Shown piece by piece: positions 5,698 through 9,925 of a stretch of DNA of 9,925 bases; position 1 is the stretch's first letter; the number at the start of each line of letters is the position of its first letter. The notes below the pieces were generated by a model that was given only the letters and a program-made list of their open reading frames with translations, did not search any database and was not told the DNA's origin. The position numbers were made by a program, and so were the translations under genes. The DNA is taken from NCBI GenBank assembly GCA_028279995.1, contig JANQMQ010000158.1:1-9925 (forward strand), in the 5' to 3' direction. The stretch comes from Candidatus Phaeomarinibacter sp. Lineage in GTDB: Bacteria > Pseudomonadota > Alphaproteobacteria > CGMCC-115125.

Positions 5698-7509
5698 TTA
5701 TTTCGCGATCCGTGCCAGCAAACTCGCCAGATCATCGGCACGCACGGGCTTGTGCAGTACCTCAAGCCCAAAGGTATCGAGATCACGCAGGCGATCTGAG
5801 CCGGTTTCCCCCGTCAGCAGGGCGGCTGGCAGATTCTCATCGTCAAAGTGGCGGCGAAATTCGCGTATCTCATCCGGGCCATGATGCCCGCCCGACAGCT
5901 GGAAATCAGATATCACCACATGCGGTACAAAACCGCCCTGAGTGACGAGCGCACTTGCCACTATCTCTCGCGCAGTCTGACCGGCAACCGCCTCACATCC
6001 CCATGACGCCATCAGGTCCAGCACGGCCGCCTGCCCATCTGCGTCATCTTCCAGCACGACCACACGCAGGCCATCAAGGGCATCCAGATAATCTGAATCA
6101 TCCATATCCGCTTGGCTGGTCTCAAGTTGGGCGGTTTCATATGGCAGGGTGACATTGAACCGCGCACCACTGTGTTGCTGCGGGGCAAGGGCAACCTTGC
6201 CGCCAAGCAGATGAGTCAGGCGGCTGACAATGGCGAGCCCAAGCCCCAGTCCGCCGCGACTGGAGGACTGGCCATCCACCTGAAAGAACTCTTCGAAAAT
6301 CTGTTCATGCAGCGCTTCGGGAATGCCCGGTCCGTCATCGCACACAGAGATGACAACCGTTGCGTTGTCTGATGGACTGACTGACAGTCGTACTGTCGAT
6401 CCAGGTGCATGGCGAATGGCATTGCCAACAAGATTGCGAATGATGCTTTCAAGCAGAGTGCGGTCGGTCACAAGAACAAGGTCGGTTGGATCGGTTTCCA
6501 GCCGGTTGCCTGCGGCGTCCGCCATCACCGCTGCTTCCGAGAGCACACTTGAGAAGACGTCACTGATGCGGGTTGGTGTTCTTGTTACCTGAACCGTGCC
6601 GGCATCCAGTTTCGAGATATCGAGCAGGCTGGTGACCAGGCCATCCATCGTGTGGATGGACCTGTCCAGGCGGTCAAAGAGCGGATCAAGGTCGTGCGCC
6701 TTGTCCTGAAGCCGGAATGCAGCAGCGGTCAGAGACATTGCATGCATCGGCTGGCGAAGGTCATGACTGGCGGCGGCCAGAAAACGCGTCTTGGCCCGGT
6801 TTGAAATCTCGAGTGCGTGCCGTTCATGCTCCAGGGAGGACACCAAGTCGGCATTTTCCTGACGCAGGGACAGCGCCAGCGTAATCATGTCACTGGCGTT
6901 GCGGGCGGTTGCCATCATCGCCATGAAGAACATCACCAGACCACCGGCCATGACCTGCTGTTCAAATTGTCCATCGGTTGCAAATCGAAGAATGAGAGGA
7001 ATAAGCGACGTCGATAGAGCGATAACGATGGAGAAGAAAAGCGGCGCAAGCGTTGACGCTGTTCCCGCGGCCGTGCCGCCGAGCAACAGGATGTACATTA
7101 CCTGTTCAAACGTGCTGTCAGGTACCAGCCATACGCCGGCATACCCCCACGTAATCCCAACAAGGCCTATCAGCAGAACAAACAGACTTGCCCACAAGGC
7201 TGCATCTTCAACCGACCTGTCGGTATTCCGGAACAGGTAGATGACAATGCCCCGCGTCCAGCCAAGAATGAGCATGACCACCGCCCACACCAAGAGGTTG
7301 GTGTGTGGCACCTGATCCCAAAAGAGATATGTCAGCAGGCTGATGACAATTGTATGGACAATCACGCCCACAGTGCCTTGCCGGTAGAGAAGCTCTACCC
7401 GGTCATTCAGCATGACCAGCTGCCGGTCAGCAGGTTCCGTGTTGTCAACAAGCTTGCTGAACCCCTGGGCCAGCCATGGAACCAGACCGCTTCGCACACT
7501 GGTACTCAT
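5698..7509 (-). CDS. Membrane-bound hybrid sensor histidine kinase
   Basis: A 603-residue hybrid kinase. Residues about 45-215 hold roughly six membrane spans with short loops and no large periplasmic sensor domain, so it probably senses a membrane or intracellular cue. A short linker follows. The dimerisation and phosphoacceptor domain has the SHDLRQP H-box with H249. The ATPase domain shows the N-box LVGNAIRHA (N359, N363), G1 DDGPGIP (391-397), an FEEFFQVD F-box, and G2 GGLGLGLA (419-426). A C-terminal receiver (about 480-603) has D535 in VVISDF and K587. I chose ATG 7509 because GAGGTGG lies seven bases upstream; the frame extends to a TTG at 7599, but that would overlap the best promoter candidate. 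It is tail to tail with the LuxR regulator. Phosphate could go to the internal receiver, the separate regulator, or both. Confidence 0.92.
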   Translation of the reverse strand: MSTSVRSGLVPWLAQGFSKLVDNTEPADRQLVMLNDRVELLYRQGTVGVIVHTIVISLLTYLFWDQVPHTNLLVWAVVMLILGWTRGIVIYLFRNTDRSVEDAALWASLFVLLIGLVGITWGYAGVWLVPDSTFEQVMYILLLGGTAAGTASTLAPLFFSIVIALSTSLIPLILRFATDGQFEQQVMAGGLVMFFMAMMATARNASDMITLALSLRQENADLVSSLEHERHALEISNRAKTRFLAAASHDLRQPMHAMSLTAAAFRLQDKAHDLDPLFDRLDRSIHTMDGLVTSLLDISKLDAGTVQVTRTPTRISDVFSSVLSEAAVMADAAGNRLETDPTDLVLVTDRTLLESIIRNLVGNAIRHAPGSTVRLSVSPSDNATVVISVCDDGPGIPEALHEQIFEEFFQVDGQSSSRGGLGLGLAIVSRLTHLLGGKVALAPQQHSGARFNVTLPYETAQLETSQADMDDSDYLDALDGLRVVVLEDDADGQAAVLDLMASWGCEAVAGQTAREIVASALVTQGGFVPHVVISDFQLSGGHHGPDEIREFRRHFDDENLPAALLTGETGSDRLRDLDTFGLEVLHKPVRADDLASLLARIAK

Positions 7510-7571
7510 TTGTGGACCACCTCGACTTTCAGTAGACGTCGTATTCCCTGGCTGAGCTACCGGCATGACAC

Positions 7572-7599
7572 CATATACATTCGCAGTGCCCCGCGACAA
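7572..7599 (-). promoter_or_regulatory. Candidate sigma70 promoter for the hybrid kinase
   Basis: On the minus strand TTGTCG (7599-7594) and TATATG (7577-7572) are separated by 16 bases, each matching four of six consensus positions. Transcription would start near 7565, leaving about 55 bases of leader before the ATG at 7509. This agrees with the chosen kinase start. The match is modest. Confidence 0.35.
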
Positions 7600-7706
7600 T
7601 CAGCTCCGCGCCGTAGAGCTACCGCCCCGGCCTGACATCAAGCTCGCGGGTTTTGGGCCCATCCTGATTTCCGGCAACCTCACTGGCAGGACGCCCCGCC
7701 ATCGGA

Positions 7707-7720
7707 CATCCCGTGGGATG
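7707..7720. repeat. Inverted repeat CATCCC-GT-GGGATG
   Basis: A perfect 6+2+6 inverted repeat lies between the divergent kinase and sulfatase genes, about 20 bp left of the AT-rich double palindrome. It could be a separate protein-binding site. No known regulator consensus comes to mind. Confidence 0.35.
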
Positions 7721-7740
7721 GTCATGCGGGAGGTTTACAA

Positions 7741-7774
7741 ATGAGATATATCTCATTATTGAGAATATTCTCAT
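7741..7774. promoter_or_regulatory. Tandem palindromic operator upstream of sulfatase
   Basis: Two perfect palindromes sit side by side: TGAGATATATCTCA (7742-7755, extended to 16 bp by flanking A and T) and TGAGAATATTCTCA (7760-7773). Their half-sites TGAGA/TCTCA start at 7742, 7751, 7760 and 7769, exactly 9 bp apart, giving an 18-bp centre-to-centre distance. The block is strongly AT-rich against its GC-rich surroundings. TTTACA (7734-7739) just before it and TTGAGA (7759-7764) inside it are possible -35 elements for the sulfatase, so a bound protein could block or contact polymerase. The arrangement fits two dimers of a winged-helix or similar regulator binding next to each other. The regulator is not recognisable in the window. 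Confidence 0.65.
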
Positions 7775-7865
7775 TTATGTAGTCTACGGCATGGCAGGCC
7801 GCGCGGTGAGGGCTTTCCTCTGGATGAGACGGCCAGCGCGGAGTGAACCCTTGGGGTGAAGCGGG

Positions 7866-9482
7866 ATGATGACTTCAGGTAGCGACACACGACAGGGGCA
7901 AGACCGTAGGTCCGCCGGGACCTGCCGAACTCTTGCGGTTCTGGCAGTGTCGATTGCGCTGGTCAGCTGCGATGCGCGCTCGGAGAACAGCAGCACGACC
8001 ACCGACAGTTTCACCACGGCAGCCTCACCCGCTGCACCGACCACCAGCGATGTGGACCTTCCCCGCGTCGAAGGCACACCGAACATCGTGATCATCATGG
8101 CGGACGACCTTGGATGGAATGATGTCGGCTATCATGGAAGCGAGATCCGCACGCCCACGCTGGACAGGCTTGCCGCTGAAGGTGTCGTGCTTGACCGGTT
8201 CTACGCACAGCCCACATGCAGCCCGACCCGGGCAGCGCTGATGACGGGCAAGTCTCCCCTGCGCCTGGGCATTGCCGCACCGCTCTCCAAGAACAATCCC
8301 ACCGGCCTGCCGATCGAGGAAGTCACTCTCGCAGAACGCCTCAAGGACCGCGGATATCAGACGGCACTTGTCGGCAAGTGGCATCTGGGAGCGCGGCATG
8401 CGGACTATCTGCCGAACGCGCGCGGGTTTGATCACTTCTTTGGTCACACGACAGGCGGCGTGGGTTTCTGGGACAAGGTTCATGGCGGCGGATACGATCT
8501 CCAGCGCAATGGCAAAACGGTGCGTGATGACGGCTACCTGACGCATCTGCTGGCGGATGAGGCCGTTGACGTCATTCAGGGACGCAACCCTGAGCAGCCT
8601 CTGTTTCTCTTTGCCTCCTTCAATGCGCCGCATCTGCCCAACGAAGCGCCGGAGCCTGCAATCGACGCCTACAAAGACATGGAAGACGAAAGACGCCGCA
8701 TCCATGCCGCAATGGTCAGCGAGCTGGATGCCGCGGTCGGCCGTCTCGTCAGCACACTTGAGAGCGAAGGCATGCTGGACAACACCCTGATCTGGTTCAT
8801 GAGTGACAATGGCGGTCTGGTGAATGTGGACATTGTGAACTGGCTGCCGGACTGGATGCTCGCTATCGCGCTGGGATGGCGTTTTGATGTTGAACCGTCG
8901 GACCGTTTTGTCGAATTTGCCCGGGTCAATCACACGCGGTCAGGGTCAGACAACACGCCCCTCAAAGGTGGCAAAAGCTCCCTGTGGGAAGGCGGGATGC
9001 GGGTCCCCTCCCTCGTCTACTGGCCGGGAGTTCTGTCGCCGGGCAAGTCTGAACAGATGGTTGCAGTCCAGGACGTGCTGCCCACCGTGCTGGAGGTATC
9101 CGATACCCCTGCGAACAGCGATGATCTGGACGGGCGCTCGGTCTGGCCGGCACTCGCCGGGGGGGCAACCCTGCCCGCAAATGATGTCATCGCGCCTTCC
9201 GGCCCCAAGCCGCTCAGCGCTGCCATCTACCGCTATCCGTGGAAACTGATCGAGACCTCCGACGGCGACACGATGCTGTTCAATGTGGAAGCCGATCCAG
9301 GCGAAACCACCGACTTGGCGGCGGACCGGCAGGATATCGCCGCATCACTCCTTGCCGCCCTGCGGGCATTTCCACGCGGCGAGAATGTAGCCCTGCCGCT
9401 TCAGGATGTGGTTGAGGACCCGGACTTCTTCGGTGGTGAGGAAGACCGCACCCCTTGGGCTGAAGCGGTGCTGACGGACTGA
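7866..9482 (+). CDS. Lipoprotein sulfatase (type I, formylglycine-dependent)
   Basis: A 538-residue sulfatase of the alkaline-phosphatase superfamily, which hydrolyses sulfate esters. Metal-binding D80-D81 sit in IIMADDLGWND. The maturation motif is C118-S-P-T-R, whose cysteine is converted to formylglycine. GKWHLG (about 170-175), FMSDNGG (D314, N315) and the lysine region PLKGGKSSLWEGGMRVP (about 364-381) complete the active site. The N-terminus has a lipoprotein signal with lipobox LVSC (C35), followed by D36 and a Ser/Thr/Pro/Ala-rich linker to about residue 65. In enterobacteria, Asp at +2 favours retention in the inner membrane; whether that rule applies here is unknown. ATG 7866 and ATG 7869 are adjacent alternatives. 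No formylglycine-generating enzyme is in the window. The substrate cannot be told from sequence alone. Downstream lies a secreted protein in the same direction. Confidence 0.93.
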   Translation: MMTSGSDTRQGQDRRSAGTCRTLAVLAVSIALVSCDARSENSSTTTDSFTTAASPAAPTTSDVDLPRVEGTPNIVIIMADDLGWNDVGYHGSEIRTPTLDRLAAEGVVLDRFYAQPTCSPTRAALMTGKSPLRLGIAAPLSKNNPTGLPIEEVTLAERLKDRGYQTALVGKWHLGARHADYLPNARGFDHFFGHTTGGVGFWDKVHGGGYDLQRNGKTVRDDGYLTHLLADEAVDVIQGRNPEQPLFLFASFNAPHLPNEAPEPAIDAYKDMEDERRRIHAAMVSELDAAVGRLVSTLESEGMLDNTLIWFMSDNGGLVNVDIVNWLPDWMLAIALGWRFDVEPSDRFVEFARVNHTRSGSDNTPLKGGKSSLWEGGMRVPSLVYWPGVLSPGKSEQMVAVQDVLPTVLEVSDTPANSDDLDGRSVWPALAGGATLPANDVIAPSGPKPLSAAIYRYPWKLIETSDGDTMLFNVEADPGETTDLAADRQDIAASLLAALRAFPRGENVALPLQDVVEDPDFFGGEEDRTPWAEAVLTD

Positions 9483-9512
9483 GCTTGTTTCTACGCACAG
9501 GAGGACCACGTC

Positions 9513-9925
9513 ATGCATATGAAGGCCAACAAACTCTCTCACCTGTCAAAGGTGCTTCTGGTTGTTCTGCTCGGGTTTGCCGCAAGCGCAGATTCCGGTC
9601 TGGCGGATGAGGCGCGCGACGGGACAATCGAGTTCACTGCCTCCGTGTGGGCGGACAACTGGTTTGCGTTCTATGTGAACGGCGAGCTTGTCGGCGAAGA
9701 CTCTGTGCCGGTTACGGACATCCGCTCGTTCAACTCAGACACCTTCACCTTCCGTGCGACCTACCCGTTCACCATTGCGGTTGTTACCCGCGACTACATC
9801 GAGAATGACAGTGGCCTTGAATATATCGGTTCGTTCTTCGGCCTGTTCCCGGTAAGCGACAGTTTCACGTTCTTCCAGCAGATCGGCGATGGCGGTTTCA
9901 TTGCGCAGGTCACCGAAAGTGCCAC
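9513..9925 (+). CDS. Secreted protein, partial (3' end beyond window)
   Basis: The frame is open from ATG 9513 to the right edge (137 codons seen) and lacks its C-terminus. An ideal AGGAGG (9499-9504) stands eight bases before the ATG. The first 26 residues are a signal peptide (basic start, LLVVLLGFAASA). The mature part is rich in aromatic residues and beta-strand-like segments, with blocks such as WADNWFAFYVNGELVGED, RATYPFTIAVVTRDY and GDGGFIAQV. This resembles the beta-sandwich, galactose-binding-like folds of secreted proteins that recognise carbohydrates, but that is impression, not an assignment. It starts 30 bases after the sulfatase stop without a terminator between them, so the two are probably co-transcribed and may act on the same sulfated polymer. 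Confidence 0.78.
   Translation, partial: MHMKANKLSHLSKVLLVVLLGFAASADSGLADEARDGTIEFTASVWADNWFAFYVNGELVGEDSVPVTDIRSFNSDTFTFRATYPFTIAVVTRDYIENDSGLEYIGSFFGLFPVSDSFTFFQQIGDGGFIAQVTESA

Noticed and set aside
7510..7599. Extended hybrid kinase start at TTG 7599 or ATG 7566
   Set aside because: ATG 7509 has a good GAGGTGG ribosome binding site, and the extension overlaps the candidate promoter.
8025..8933. Long 302-codon minus-strand frame inside the sulfatase
   Set aside because: It is a shadow of a complete sulfatase with intact motifs on the other strand and has no recognisable product.
1..9925. tRNA, rRNA, CRISPR array, transposase or integrase features
   Set aside because: I looked for cloverleaf ends, regularly spaced direct repeats and mobile-element proteins by eye and saw none.

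Overview
The window is GC-rich, gene-dense bacterial chromosome. It looks like a Gram-negative proteobacterium: there are Sec signal peptides, a lipoprotein sulfatase, a NasS/NasT nitrate-sensing pair and a membrane hybrid histidine kinase with a LuxR-type response regulator. A marine or aquatic alphaproteobacterium is my best guess from the general character of these proteins; nothing in the window settles the taxonomy.

Layout from left to right. Positions 1-152 are non-coding. On the minus strand, nasT (1870-1271) and nasS (1274-153) overlap by four bases and encode a cytoplasmic nitrate sensor and its RNA-binding antiterminator partner; their usual targets, nitrate transport and reduction genes, are not in view. 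A 303-bp gap (1871-2173) follows, with dyad structures just upstream of nasT. Next, still on the minus strand, comes a tight run of four small exported proteins of unknown function (3863 down to 2174). Two of these are paralogues with six cysteines at matched spacing, and a third also has six cysteines. All three end in a cysteine as the last residue. Divergent from that operon, on the plus strand, are two overlapping genes for small membrane proteins (4010-4492, four membrane segments; 4485-4943, zinc ribbon plus three membrane segments).

The next unit is a two-component pair arranged tail to tail: a LuxR-family response regulator (5048-5692, plus) and a membrane-bound hybrid histidine kinase (7509-5698, minus). 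Only five bases separate them, and a small hairpin covers the junction. The kinase and a sulfatase are divergently arranged around a regulatory region (7510-7865). That region holds two near-identical 14-bp palindromes whose four half-sites fall exactly 9 bp apart. The lipoprotein sulfatase (7866-9482) carries the C-S-P-T-R formylglycine motif. It is followed after 30 bases by a secreted protein (from 9513) that runs off the right edge.

The points most worth following up are the exported cysteine-rich cluster, with its divergent zinc-ribbon membrane genes, and the unassigned double-palindrome operator at the sulfatase promoter. The remaining genes belong to recognised families.
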